A stretch of DNA of 64,000 bases from NCBI GenBank assembly GCA_051657715.1, contig JBOFLF010000105.1, positions 8,232-72,231 of the forward strand. The letters are read 5' to 3'. Under the pieces are notes generated by a model. The model had not been told where the DNA came from. It ran no database searches and saw only the letters and a list, made by a program, of their open reading frames with translations. The stretch comes from JBOFBH01 sp051657715 (GTDB lineage: Bacteria; Actinomycetota; Actinomycetes; Actinomycetales; Angustibacteraceae). The translations under genes and the position numbers were made by a program. Shown here piece after piece: positions 33,123-41,843 of this stretch. Within the stretch, counting starts at the first letter, position 1, and every line of letters starts with the position of its first letter.

Positions 33123-33668
33123 TCAGCCGGCGGTCGCTGTCGGGGTGGGCGTAGGGGCGGGAGAGCTCGGGGTGGGCGACGTGGAGCCGGTGCCCCCGGA
33201 GGGGGACGGTACGGGGCCTGGGGTGACCGTGGCGTACTCGCGGATCGGGGGGTAGATCGGCACCGCCGCTGATACCTGACCCTCCTGTGGGCTGGCCAGC
33301 GTCACCCGGAGGGTGGCCCCAGGCGCCCGGTCGAGCCGGGCAACCGGCACCGAGACGTCAGCGTCCGCACCGCCGAGCGTCACGAGCGCGTTCGGCCCGA
33401 TCGTGATCTCGGTCGGCAGCGGTTGCCCCTCGACCCCGATGCGCACGGTCTGCTCGGCGCTGCCGTTGTTGGCGATGGCCCCGGACAGCAGCCCGGGGCG
33501 TGCTCGCACCCCGACGATCACCAGGCCCCGGGCTTCGACTTGGCCGGCCTCGAGCGGCACCCCATCGCCGTAGATGCCGTCGATGTTGCTGGTAGCCGGA
33601 GAAAAGAGGCCACAGCCGCCGACGGCGAGGGTGGCAACGCACGCTGCCAGCAGAGATCGTGGAATCAC
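33123..33668 (-). CDS. LpqE-like lipoprotein
   Basis: A 181-aa predicted lipoprotein: signal with lipobox VGGC (Cys19), one beta-rich domain (about 25-135), and a Pro/Thr/Ser tail ending PTPTPTATAG. LpqE (Rv3584) lies next to carD in mycobacteria, and this gene is divergent from carD in the same place. The beta domain of such proteins resembles PCuAC-type copper chaperones, but no Met/His copper motif is obvious here, so function stays open. Confidence 0.72.
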   Translation of the reverse strand: MIPRSLLAACVATLAVGGCGLFSPATSNIDGIYGDGVPLEAGQVEARGLVIVGVRARPGLLSGAIANNGSAEQTVRIGVEGQPLPTEITIGPNALVTLGGADADVSVPVARLDRAPGATLRVTLASPQEGQVSAAVPIYPPIREYATVTPGPVPSPSGGTGSTSPTPSSPAPTPTPTATAG

Positions 33669-33876
33669 AGGGCTGCTCCTCGGGGGCGTGGGTCAAGAGA
33701 TCTCAGAAGAACCCTAGCCAGCCGTTCAGGGGGCGGCCCGACGTGGCCTGGGCGCTGCTGGGCTACGAGCGCACATGCCACGCGTCTGGACTGCTGTCAA
33801 CCCTCTGAACTCGGAGATACCGACCCTGACCTGCGCAAACGTCGATCATGGGGTTCAGCCTTGCGGGCACGCGTGT

Positions 33877-33882
33877 TAGGAT
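33877..33882 (+). promoter_or_regulatory. -10 box of carD
   Basis: TAGGAT lies 27 nt before ATG 33910. The -35 region is weak (TTCAGC at 17-bp spacing). The ribosome binding site AAAGGGGAAAG lies between. The 240-nt lpqE-carD gap contains no gene. Confidence 0.5.
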
Positions 33883-33909
33883 GGCCACACCGAAAGGGGA
33901 AAGAACCAC

Positions 33910-34395
33910 ATGGTCTTCACAGTCGGCGAGACGGTCATGTACCCACACCACGGCACGGCTTTGATCGAAGAGATCAAGACCCGGACCATCAAAGGAGAGG
34001 ACAAGCTCTACCTCGTTCTCAAGGTCCCAGGCCAAGGTGATCTCACCATCGAAGTGCCGGCTGAGAACTGCGACTTGCTCGGCGTCCGTGACGTAGTCGG
34101 TCAGGATGGCCTGAACCGGGTATTCGAAGTGCTACGTGCTCCCTACTGCGAGGAGCCGACCAACTGGTCTCGCCGCTATAAGGCTAACCTGGAGAAATTG
34201 TCCTCTGGTGACGTCATCAAGGTGGCTGAGGTCGTCCGGGACCTCTGGCGTCGCAAGCAGGATCGGGGCCTGTCCGCCGGTGAGAAGCGGATGTTGGACA
34301 AGGCGCAGGACATGCTCGTCGGTGAGCTGGCCCTGGCCGAGCGCACCAGTGAGGACAAGGCCAAAGACCTTCTTGACGAGGTTCTCGCCTCCTAA
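33910..34395 (+). CDS. carD: CarD transcription regulator
   Basis: A 161-aa RNA polymerase-binding protein that stabilises open complexes at ribosomal RNA and other promoters. N-terminal RNAP-interaction (Tudor-like) domain with GETVMYPHHGTALIEEI and a C-terminal helical DNA-binding domain with the conserved Trp (RDLWRRKQDRGLSAGEKRML). Usual length. GAAAGGGGAAAG is the RBS. It heads the conserved carD-ispD-ispF-cysS-rlmB run. Confidence 0.97.
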   Translation: MVFTVGETVMYPHHGTALIEEIKTRTIKGEDKLYLVLKVPGQGDLTIEVPAENCDLLGVRDVVGQDGLNRVFEVLRAPYCEEPTNWSRRYKANLEKLSSGDVIKVAEVVRDLWRRKQDRGLSAGEKRMLDKAQDMLVGELALAERTSEDKAKDLLDEVLAS

Positions 34396-34497
34396 TCGCG
34401 TCTCGCTTGTCGAGGCTTCTCAGTTCTGCTCCTCGTCGTTGCCCGTGCCGGGGTGTCGTGCCGTGTACGCCGTGAGATCGTCCACCACACTGGTGAG

Positions 34498-35577
34498 ATG
34501 AACGCCTCTCAGCGCCGGGTGCCCAACTGGGTGGTCGAGCTGTTGCGGCTCTTCGTGGTGGTGTTCTCAGCCGGTCTTGGGTATCAAGTCGCGACCGGGT
34601 TGGGCGCCGATGACATCAGCCTCGGCCCCCTGGACGGCGCTGGGTCGGGGGTGCTGCTGGGTGCCGCCGTAGGCTACGTGCTGGGCGGAGTAGTAGCCCG
34701 GCTGACCGTCAAGACGGTGGCGACCACCGAGATCGCGTTGCGGACTCGATCGACGGAGCAGGTTCTGGCTGGGGTCATCGGCGCCGCATTGGGCGTCCTG
34801 GCCGCGTCTGCGGTGACCTGGCCGCTGCTTCTGGTGGGAACGCAGGTGGTGGTGATTCCGCTGTTCGGCTTTGTCGTGGTGAGCATCGGCCTGCTGGGCT
34901 ACCGGGTGGGCCTGGCTCGGCGCCACGACCTGCTGGGTCTGCTCGGGGCGTCGACCGGCCTGAGCGCCCACAGCGGCACGGTGGCCGGCGAGCGGGTGCT
35001 GGACTCCTCGGTGGCGATCGACGGCCGGGTCGTCGACGTGGTGAACGCAGGCTTCCTGCACGGGACGTTCGTGGTGCCACAGCCGGTCCTGGATGAGCTG
35101 CAGGGCCTGGCGGACGCCGCGGACGACGGTCGCCGTACCCGCGGCCGGCGCGGGCTGGAGACGTTGACCGCGTTACGGGGGCAACGTTCGGTCGATGTCG
35201 AGGTCGTGCCGGACGTGGCTCGGGACATCCCGGACGTCGACGCGAAGCTGGTCCGGACCTGCCAGGTCCGCCGTAGCCCGCTGCTCACCCTGGACACGAA
35301 CCTGGCCAAGGTCGCCGTGGTGTCCGGGGTCGGGGTGCTCAACCTGCACGCGCTGGCGATAGCGCTGCGACCGCCAGTCGTGGTGGGTGACGTGGTGCGG
35401 GTGGGTCTGGTGAAGCCGGGACGTGAGCCCGGTCAGGCCATCGGCTATCTCGACGACGGCACCATGGTGGTCGCGGAGCGCAGCCGGGAGCTCATCGGCT
35501 CGGACGCGAAACTCGTGGTGACCAGCGTGCTCACCACGAGCAACGGCCGGATGGTTTTCGCCCGGCTCGAGCCGTGA
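34498..35577 (+). CDS. PIN/TRAM-domain membrane protein (YacL type)
   Basis: A 359-aa protein with four or so N-terminal membrane segments, a PIN-like nuclease domain from VLDSSVAIDGRVVDV (acidic Asp residues DSS..D, and DVDAKLV, TLDTNLA), and a C-terminal TRAM domain (VKPGREPGQAIGYLDDGTMVV). Bacillus YacL has the same plan and position before ispD. RNA substrate unknown. ATG 34498 chosen. Overlaps ispD (GTGA). Confidence 0.86.
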   Translation: MNASQRRVPNWVVELLRLFVVVFSAGLGYQVATGLGADDISLGPLDGAGSGVLLGAAVGYVLGGVVARLTVKTVATTEIALRTRSTEQVLAGVIGAALGVLAASAVTWPLLLVGTQVVVIPLFGFVVVSIGLLGYRVGLARRHDLLGLLGASTGLSAHSGTVAGERVLDSSVAIDGRVVDVVNAGFLHGTFVVPQPVLDELQGLADAADDGRRTRGRRGLETLTALRGQRSVDVEVVPDVARDIPDVDAKLVRTCQVRRSPLLTLDTNLAKVAVVSGVGVLNLHALAIALRPPVVVGDVVRVGLVKPGREPGQAIGYLDDGTMVVAERSRELIGSDAKLVVTSVLTTSNGRMVFARLEP

Positions 35578-36329
35578 CCAGCGTCCCGATGTCCGCAATG
35601 ACTCAGGACGGGGTGGCTGGCGAGCAGGCGGGGTGCGTCGTCGTGGCTGCCGGGCAGGGCACCCGGCTCGGTGCGGACCAACCGAAGGCGTTCGTCGCTC
35701 TCGACGGTCGGACTCTTCTCGAGCACGCCGTCCAGCGGGTGCGGGACAGCGGCGCGGTCGCGTGGATCGTGGCCGTGGTCCCCCCGGGAGCCGAACCCCA
35801 GGCTCGTCGGTTGTTGGGCCAGCAGGTGGTTGTCGTCCCAGGCGGCAGGGAACGTCGGGACTCCGTCGCTGCCGGGATTGCGGCGCTGCCAGACACAGTG
35901 TCGGTGGTCCTGGTGCACGATGCCGCACGATGCCTGGCGCCGCCCGCGCTGGTGGCCGCGGTGGTGGCGGCCGTCCGGCAGGGATCGCCCGCGGTGGTGC
36001 CGGGGGTTGCGGTGGCGGACACAATCAAGCGGGTGGTCGATGGTGTCGTGGCCGGGACCGTCGACCGGGCCGAGCTTCGCGCGGTCCAGACCCCGCAGGG
36101 CTTTACCCGGGCCGTCCTGCAGCAGGCGCACGAGGCTGCAGCGGGGCGCGGCTCAGACTTGCTGATCAACGACGCAGCCCACCGCACCGACGACGCGGGG
36201 CTGGTTGAGGCGATCGGCGGGTCGGTGCGGGTGCTGCCCGGTCACCCTGACGCGCTGAAGATCACCACCCCGGCAGATCTGCGGTATGCGCAGTGGTTGC
36301 TCGCCACGTTCGGGCAGGAGCCAGGGTGA
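35574..36329 (+). CDS. ispD: 2-C-methyl-D-erythritol 4-phosphate cytidylyltransferase IspD
   Basis: A 251-aa enzyme of the MEP isoprenoid pathway. The CTP-binding motif VVVAAGQGTRLGADQPKAF lies near residue 22; VLVHDAARCLAPP and IKRVVDG are present. It overlaps both neighbours by 4 nt (GTGA), giving a coupled yacL-ispD-ispF unit. GTG 35574 start; Met5 or Met9 possible. Confidence 0.94.
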   Translation: MTSVPMSAMTQDGVAGEQAGCVVVAAGQGTRLGADQPKAFVALDGRTLLEHAVQRVRDSGAVAWIVAVVPPGAEPQARRLLGQQVVVVPGGRERRDSVAAGIAALPDTVSVVLVHDAARCLAPPALVAAVVAAVRQGSPAVVPGVAVADTIKRVVDGVVAGTVDRAELRAVQTPQGFTRAVLQQAHEAAAGRGSDLLINDAAHRTDDAGLVEAIGGSVRVLPGHPDALKITTPADLRYAQWLLATFGQEPG

Positions 36330-36811
36330 GCAGGCTGCCTCGAATCGGGGTGGGGACGGACGTGCACGCCTTCGCGCCGGCCCACGCTGCACGCCCGCTG
36401 TGGGTCGCGGGGCTGGAGTGGCCCGGGCAACAGGGGCTGGCCGGGCACTCCGACGGTGACGTGGTCGCGCACGCGTGCTGTGACGCCCTGCTGTCCGCGG
36501 CCGGGCTCGGCGACGTCGGAACCCACTTCGGGACCGCTGAGCCGCAGTGGGCGGGTGCGGCCGGTGCGGCCCTGCTGGCCGAGGCGGCGCGCCAGGTGCG
36601 GGCGGCGGGGTATGAGGTGGGGAACGTCGCAGTGCAGCTGATCGGGAACCGCCCGCGGATCGGATCACGGCGCGCGCAGGCGGAGGCGGTGTTGTCCGAG
36701 GCGTGCGGCGCGGTGGTGTCGCTGAGCGCCACCACCACCGACGGCCTCGGTCTGACCGGGCGCGGCGAAGGCTTGGCGGCAGTAGCCACGGCCCTGGTCG
36801 TAGTTGGCTGA
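36326..36811 (+). CDS. ispF: 2-C-methyl-D-erythritol 2,4-cyclodiphosphate synthase IspF
   Basis: A 161-aa trimeric MEP-pathway enzyme. Zinc ligands in GVGTDVHAF (DxH) and GHSDGDVVAHACCDALLSA are present, and the C-terminal ATTTDGLGLTGRGEGLAA closes the active site. Starts at GTG 36326, overlapping ispD. In mycobacteria cysS follows; here a biotin operon on the other strand is inserted between. Confidence 0.95.
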   Translation: MSRLPRIGVGTDVHAFAPAHAARPLWVAGLEWPGQQGLAGHSDGDVVAHACCDALLSAAGLGDVGTHFGTAEPQWAGAAGAALLAEAARQVRAAGYEVGNVAVQLIGNRPRIGSRRAQAEAVLSEACGAVVSLSATTTDGLGLTGRGEGLAAVATALVVVG

Positions 36812-36875
36812 AGCTCGACGGGAGTGATGACCGCGACTTATCCGTCCCACACACGATCGGCTGCCCGGACAGCCG

Positions 36876-36912
36876 CCAGCATGCAGTGCGAGGTACCAGC
36901 ATGCAGTGCGAG
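36876..36912. repeat. 20-bp tandem duplication downstream of ispF
   Basis: CCAGCATGCAGTGCGAG occurs twice with a 20-bp period, just before the truncated ABM gene. It includes ATGCA palindromic cores but no clear hairpin. Confidence 0.85.
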
Positions 36913-36917
36913 AGGTT

Positions 36918-37133
36918 CTAGTCGCGCAGGGGTGAACCGACCACGTCAAACTGGACCCCACCGAACTCTCCAGACAGCAGCGGCCGAGCCGCCTTGATGG
37001 AATCCTGCACCTCGGGGTGCTGCAAGGAGGCTTGGTGGGCGTCGGCGCTGGTCCACAGTTCGATCACGAAGACCGTGTCGGGCTGCTCGTCGTTCACCCC
37101 CACCTCGTAGGCCAGGCAACCCGCCTCGTGCAA
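36918..37133 (-). pseudogene. antibiotic biosynthesis monooxygenase (ABM) domain, N-terminally truncated
   Basis: The 71 residues match the last three quarters of the ~95-100 aa ABM fold (AGCLAYEVGVNDEQPD; FVIELWTSADAHQASLQHP). The first strand is missing. The frame upstream stays open about 20 codons to a TGA but has no family-like sequence and no good start; the first usable codon is TTG 37133. It lies right against the bioD 3' end and between two short tandem repeats, so a deletion is likely. It might still be expressed as a short protein. Confidence 0.6.
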
Positions 37134-37183
37134 TACGACGCTGCGTCGAGGTGGATCCAGGCTCAGTCCTTGCTCGTCCCCGG

Positions 37184-37223
37184 CTCATATGGTGCGTTGC
37201 CCCGCCTCATGTGGTGCGTTGCC
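37184..37223. repeat. imperfect 18-bp repeat (22-bp period) at the bioD 3' end
   Basis: CTCATATGGTGCGTTGCC (37184-37201) and CTCATGTGGTGCGTTGCC (37206-37223). The upstream copy holds the bioD stop codon; the other encodes NAPHEA near the C-terminus. Confidence 0.75.
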
Positions 37224-37943
37224 GCCGAGCCGGGGGTGAAGCCACCCAGGTGCCTGGGACGCGAAGACGTCGAGCGTCAGCCGTCCTGCACCGTCCGGGA
37301 TCCGGCCGAGCAGCGGAACGCCGGTCACCCTCGGAAGGTCCTCGAGGTTGCAGCGTTCGGCCAGCCCAGGTGCGGACGGCCATCGCCCGACGACAACGCC
37401 CGCGATGTCGGTTCCGTTGTCCCGCAACGCCCGAGTGGTGAGCGCGGTGTGGTTGAGGGTGCCCAGGCCGGCGCTGGCAACCACCACAGCGGCGACCCGG
37501 CGGCCGCAGTGGTGGTTGCTGCGGTCGAGATCGGTCGCCAGGTCGAGAAGGGTGCGGCCCTCAGCGTCCAGCTCGACCAGGACACCGCCAGCGCCCTCCG
37601 CGAGCAGGACGTCGACCTGGGCGGCGAGTTCCCGAACCCGGGTCGCGGTGGCCTGCAGCGACGGCAGCGGAAGGCCGCGGATCCGGGCGGCGGTCCGCGG
37701 GGCCAGCGGGTCCGGGAGCCGGGCCAGCTCGTGGATGTCGCGCACGCCGGCCAGCCGGGCGACCTCGTGCACGTCACCTGGCTGGCCGGGTGCCACGCCG
37801 GTCTGGGCCACCTTGACCACGGCCGCTCGACGGCCGGCGGCTGCGGCGCAGGACGCGATCGCGGCGGTGACGACGGTCTTGCCGACCTCGGTGCCGGTCC
37901 CGGTGACCAGCAGGATGCGGCCGCCGCGGGTGGCCTCGGTCAT
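37185..37943 (-). CDS. bioD: dethiobiotin synthetase BioD
   Basis: A 252-aa ATP-dependent enzyme closing the ureido ring. P-loop VTGTGTEVGKTVVTAA at the N-terminus, the acidic LLAEGAGGVLVEL and VVVASAGLGTLNHT (adenine side) are present. ATG 37943 overlaps the bioF stop (ATGA). The last residues come from an 18-bp repeat, so the C-terminus may be altered. Confidence 0.93.
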   Translation of the reverse strand: MTEATRGGRILLVTGTGTEVGKTVVTAAIASCAAAAGRRAAVVKVAQTGVAPGQPGDVHEVARLAGVRDIHELARLPDPLAPRTAARIRGLPLPSLQATATRVRELAAQVDVLLAEGAGGVLVELDAEGRTLLDLATDLDRSNHHCGRRVAAVVVASAGLGTLNHTALTTRALRDNGTDIAGVVVGRWPSAPGLAERCNLEDLPRVTGVPLLGRIPDGAGRLTLDVFASQAPGWLHPRLGGNAPHEAGQRTI

Positions 37944-39070
37944 GCAGCTCGCCCGAGGACGTCGGCGAGCACGGCCGAGGCGCGACCGAGATCGGTGTCG
38001 GTCAGGTCGGCGCGGGCGGTGATCCGCAGCCGGCTGACGCCGTCCGGCACCGACGGCGGGCGAAAGCAGCCGACCCGGATGCCGGCGTCCGCGCACCGGG
38101 CCGCGGCGGCCTGCGCGGCCTGCGGACTGGGCAGCGGTACCGCCAGCACCGCGCCACCCGGGTGCGGGACGTCGGTGGCGTCGGCCAGCGTGACGACGCC
38201 TCGGCGTAGCGCGGTGAGGCGTTCGGGTTCGTCCTCCAGGACGTTCAGCGCGGCGGCTGCCGCGGCGGCCAGCGTAGGCGCCACCCCGGTGTCGTAGATG
38301 AACGGCCGGGCCGTGTTCACCAGGTGCTCGCGGATCGCCCCGTCGCCCAGCACCACTCCGCCCTGGCTGCCCAGGGCCTTGGACAAGGTGGCCGTCACCA
38401 CGACCTCAGCGCGCTCGGTGAGCTGGTTCGCGGCGACCAGGCCGCGCCCACCGGGACCGCAGACGCCGAGGGCGTGCGCCTCGTCGACCACCAGGGCCGC
38501 GTCGTGGTCGGCGCACGCGTCGGCCAGCTCGGGTAGCGGGGCGACATCCCCCAGGACGCTGTAGACCGACTCGCACAGCACCACCGCCCGGGTCTCGGAG
38601 CGGGTAGCCAGGGCGTCCCGGACGGCCGCGACGTCGTGGTGCGGCACCACCTGCACGCGAGCCCGGCTCAACCGGCACGCGTCCACCAGCGAGGCGTGCA
38701 CGTGCGCGTCGCTGACCACCAGCGCGCCGCGACCGGCGAGCGCGGTGACGACGCCGAGGTTGGCCAGGTAGCCGGACGAGAACAGCAACGCGGTCGGCTG
38801 TCGGCAGAACCCGGCCAGCCGGTGCTCAACGTCCGCGTGCAAGGTGGTGCTGCCGGTCACCAGGCGGGATGCGGTGGCGCCGACCCCCCACCGACGAAGG
38901 GCGTCGGACGCCGCCGCCACCACCCGCGGGTGCCGGGCCAGGCCGAGGTAGTCGTTGCCGGCCAGGTCCAGCAGGTCACCGTCCGATGGTCGGGGAGCCA
39001 GGGCACGGGTCAGCCCGTCGGCGGCGCGCGCGGCGCTACCCGCCGCCAGCCACTCCGGCAGCTTGGTCAC
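37940..39070 (-). CDS. bioF: 8-amino-7-oxononanoate synthase BioF
   Basis: A 376-aa PLP enzyme condensing pimeloyl thioester with alanine. DLAGNDYLGLARHPRV near residue 35, FSSGYLANLGVVTAL, VVDEAHALGVCGPGGRG, and the PLP lysine in TLSKALGSQGG are present. It overlaps bioD and the upstream BsaP-BioA gene by 4 nt each. Confidence 0.95.
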   Translation of the reverse strand: MTKLPEWLAAGSAARAADGLTRALAPRPSDGDLLDLAGNDYLGLARHPRVVAAASDALRRWGVGATASRLVTGSTTLHADVEHRLAGFCRQPTALLFSSGYLANLGVVTALAGRGALVVSDAHVHASLVDACRLSRARVQVVPHHDVAAVRDALATRSETRAVVLCESVYSVLGDVAPLPELADACADHDAALVVDEAHALGVCGPGGRGLVAANQLTERAEVVVTATLSKALGSQGGVVLGDGAIREHLVNTARPFIYDTGVAPTLAAAAAAALNVLEDEPERLTALRRGVVTLADATDVPHPGGAVLAVPLPSPQAAQAAAARCADAGIRVGCFRPPSVPDGVSRLRITARADLTDTDLGRASAVLADVLGRAA

Positions 39071-40824
39071 GACGGATCAGCCTGCGGCACAGCATGTCTC
39101 GTCTCGTCGCTCGCCGCGGCTCTGGTGGCGGCACCGATCGCGCTGGTGATGGCCCGGACGTCGTCGTCGTCGCACACGTACGGGGGCATCGTGTAGATCA
39201 GGTCCCGGAACGGGCGCAGCCAGACGCCGACGTCCAGCGCGGCGTCGGTGGCTCTCGGCACGTCGACCGGGTGGTCCAGCTGGACGACACCCACCGCGCC
39301 GAGCACCCGCACGTCCCGGACCCTGGGCAGGTCCCGGCAGCGGTCGAGCCCCGCGGTTAGCAGCTCGGCGATCCGGGTGACCTGCCGGTGCCAGGCGGTG
39401 CCCGGGTTCGGACTGGGTGCGGCGGTGGACGCGTTCAGGCCGTGCGCGTTCGGGGGTGGCTCGCGCCTGTCCTTCGGATGGGGGCCGCGCTCGTCCGACG
39501 TGGGTATGTCGCGCCTGGGTGTGCCGTGCCGGTCTCCGCTGCCGTGCCGGTCTCCGCTGGTGTGCCGGTCTCCGCTGGCGAGGTCGCCGTTGGTGAGCAG
39601 GTCGAGGCTGGCGCTGGCGACCGCGCAGGCCAGCGGGTTCCCCATGTAGGTCGGACCGTGTGCCAGTACCCCGGATTCGGCGGCGTCGACGCCGGCCGCC
39701 ACCGTCGACGACGTGATGGTGGCGGCCAGGCTCAGGTACCCGCCGGTGAGTGCCTTGCCGACGCACAGCACGTCCGGCACCACCCCGGCGTGCTCGCCGG
39801 CCCACCAGGCACCGGTACGGCCGAAGCCGGTCGCGATCTCGTCGTGCACCAGCAGCAGGCCGTGGGCGTCCGCCACCGACCGCAGCACCCGCAGGCAGGC
39901 CGGGCTGTAGACGACCATGCCGCCGGCGCCCTGCAGCACCGGTTCCACGATGATCGCGGCCAGCGCGTCGGCGTGCCGAGCGGCCAGCTCTCGGACCCGT
40001 TCAGCCCACGCGAGCACCTGCGGATCGTCGTCCCCGCGGTCGAAGCCGGCCGGCGGCCGGGGCGCGAATACCTGTGGCGCAACGGTTCCGGAGAACATCG
40101 CATGCATGCCGTCGACCGGGTCGCAGACGCTCATCGCGGCGAAGGTGTCCCCGTGGTACCCGCCGCGGACGGTCAGCAGACGGGTGCGTCGGGGCCGACC
40201 GACTCCGCGCTGGTACTGCAGACACATTTTGATCGCGACCTCGACCGCGATCGAGCCCGAGTCGGCGAGGAACACGTGCCGCAGCGGGTCCGGCGTGACC
40301 TCGACCAGCCGCTCCACCAGGCGGATCGCCGGCTCGTGGGTCAGCCCGCCGAACATCACGTGGCTCATCCGGCCCAGCTGGTCGCGGGCGGCGTCGTCCA
40401 GCGCCGGGTTCCGGTATCCGTGCACCGCGCTCCACCAGGACGACATCCCGTCCACCACGGCGACGTCCTGGCCCCGGTGCCGCAGCCGGATCCGGACGCC
40501 GGACGCGTCGTGCACGAGGCGGACGCCGCCGGCCCGAGTGATCGAGGCGTACGGGTGCCAGACGTGCCGCCGGTCCACCTCCAGCAGCCGGTCCGCCTGG
40601 TCCGGTGCCGGCTCGACCCGTCCTGCGTGGCCGTCCGGGGACGGCGCGGGGACGTGGTCCAGGACGGGTGGATCGGCGGGTCGGGTGGCCGGCGAGGTGG
40701 TGGTGCCGTGGCGAGAGCAGCGGGCCGTCCAACCGCGGGGAAGCACCTGCACGACCATGCGGCGGCCGCACTCGGAGCACCGGCGCGGCGGTTCGAGCGT
40801 CGCTCGATCCACGGTGGCCGTCAC
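39067..40824 (-). CDS. bioA: fusion of BsaP-like Cys-rich domain with BioA (DAPA aminotransferase)
   Basis: A 585-aa protein. Residues 1-45 (CSECGRRMVVQVLPRGWTAR then CSRHG; Cys16, Cys19, Cys36, His39) resemble BsaP, the small biotin synthase auxiliary protein of actinobacteria that is normally a separate gene by bioB. After a ~35-residue Pro/Asp linker the BioA domain begins at DRLLEVDRRHVWHPYAS and has GMSSWWSAVHGY, VFLADSGSIAVEVA, LLVHDEIATGFGRTG and the PLP lysine in CVGKALTGGYLS. No ATG/GTG/TTG start lies in the linker, so this is a real fusion. A ~70-residue hydrophilic insert (about 405-475) contains SGDRH repeats. GTG 40824 overlaps the bioB stop. Confidence 0.87.
   Translation of the reverse strand: MTATVDRATLEPPRRCSECGRRMVVQVLPRGWTARCSRHGTTTSPATRPADPPVLDHVPAPSPDGHAGRVEPAPDQADRLLEVDRRHVWHPYASITRAGGVRLVHDASGVRIRLRHRGQDVAVVDGMSSWWSAVHGYRNPALDDAARDQLGRMSHVMFGGLTHEPAIRLVERLVEVTPDPLRHVFLADSGSIAVEVAIKMCLQYQRGVGRPRRTRLLTVRGGYHGDTFAAMSVCDPVDGMHAMFSGTVAPQVFAPRPPAGFDRGDDDPQVLAWAERVRELAARHADALAAIIVEPVLQGAGGMVVYSPACLRVLRSVADAHGLLLVHDEIATGFGRTGAWWAGEHAGVVPDVLCVGKALTGGYLSLAATITSSTVAAGVDAAESGVLAHGPTYMGNPLACAVASASLDLLTNGDLASGDRHTSGDRHGSGDRHGTPRRDIPTSDERGPHPKDRREPPPNAHGLNASTAAPSPNPGTAWHRQVTRIAELLTAGLDRCRDLPRVRDVRVLGAVGVVQLDHPVDVPRATDAALDVGVWLRPFRDLIYTMPPYVCDDDDVRAITSAIGAATRAAASDETRHAVPQADPS
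39526..39579. repeat. three 18-bp tandem repeats inside bioA
   Basis: GTGCCGGTCTCCGCTGNN occurs three times in a row (from 39526, 39544 and 39562). In frame on the minus strand it encodes SGDRHx repeats in an insertion within the BioA domain. Confidence 0.85.
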
Positions 40825-41843
40825 AACGTGCGCGAGAGTGCCGCGACCGGCATGTCCAGCTCCGCCAGCAGGCCCAGGTCCTGGTCGGGGTCGCGGCCCA
40901 GCGTGGTCAGGTAGTTGCCGACGATCACCGCGTTCACCCCGCCTAGCAGTCCGGCCCGGGTGCCGCCGTCGCCCAGGGTCAGCTCTCGCCCCCCGCCGTA
41001 TCGCAACACCGTCCGCGGCAGCGCCAGTCGGAACGCCGCGATGGTGCGCAACGCGTCCTGCGTGCTCACCAGCGGGTGGTCGGCGAACGGCGTCCCGGGG
41101 CGCGGGTTGAGGAAGTTCAGCGGCACCTCGTGCGGGTCTACCTCAGCGAGCTGGGCGGCGAGCTCGGCGCGCTGCTCCAGTGACTCGCCGAGACCGATGA
41201 GCGCTCCGCAGCACACCTCCATGCCAGCCTCGCGGACCAGCTGCAGGGTGTCCCACCGCTCCTGCCAGGTGTGGGTGGTGACCACCTGGGGAAAGAACGA
41301 ACGGGCTGTCTCCAGGTTGTGGTTGTACCGGTGCACGCCGAGCGCGGCCAGCTCCTGAACCTGCGCACCGGTCAGCATGCCGAGCGAGCACGCCACGTTG
41401 ATTCGGACCGCGGCGTGGATCGCCGGCACCGCCTCACGCACCTGCGCCATCAGCCGCTCGTCCGGTCCTCGGACGGCCGCCACCAGGCAGAACTCGGTGG
41501 CGCCGGTCGCCGCGACCTCCCGCGCCTGGGCGACCAGGGTGTCGACGTCCAGCAGGGCGGCCCGGACCGGCGAGGCGAACGTCCCGGACTGGGAGCAGAA
41601 GTGGCAGTCCTCGGGGCAGCCGCCGGTCTTGATCGAGACGATGCCCTCGACCTCGACGTCCGGGCCGCACCAGCGCATCCGCACCGCGTGCGCCAGCTCC
41701 AGCGCCGACGCGATCTGGTCGTCGGGCAGCCGCAGCACGTCGAGCACCTGCCGCTCGTCCAGGCCCTGCCCGTGCCCCAGCACCTGGTCGCGGGCCGTCG
41801 CCAGCACGCCGCCCAGCACGTCGGTGGTCACATCGGTGGTCAC
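40821..41843 (-). CDS. bioB: biotin synthase BioB
   Basis: A 340-aa radical SAM enzyme inserting sulfur into dethiobiotin. The CxxxCxxC cluster motif is CPEDCHFC near residue 75, followed by SIKTGG context and YNHNLETARSFFP, and LNFLNPRPGTP. First gene of bioB-bsaP/bioA-bioF-bioD, all overlapping by 4 nt. Promoter in the 183-nt gap to divergent cysS; no known biotin regulator site recognised. Confidence 0.95.
   Translation of the reverse strand: MTTDVTTDVLGGVLATARDQVLGHGQGLDERQVLDVLRLPDDQIASALELAHAVRMRWCGPDVEVEGIVSIKTGGCPEDCHFCSQSGTFASPVRAALLDVDTLVAQAREVAATGATEFCLVAAVRGPDERLMAQVREAVPAIHAAVRINVACSLGMLTGAQVQELAALGVHRYNHNLETARSFFPQVVTTHTWQERWDTLQLVREAGMEVCCGALIGLGESLEQRAELAAQLAEVDPHEVPLNFLNPRPGTPFADHPLVSTQDALRTIAAFRLALPRTVLRYGGGRELTLGDGGTRAGLLGGVNAVIVGNYLTTLGRDPDQDLGLLAELDMPVAALSRTL

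Noticed and set aside
39388..40914. Plus-strand frame of about 500 codons opposite bioA/bioB
   Set aside because: Antisense shadow; bioA has clear domain and motif evidence on the other strand.
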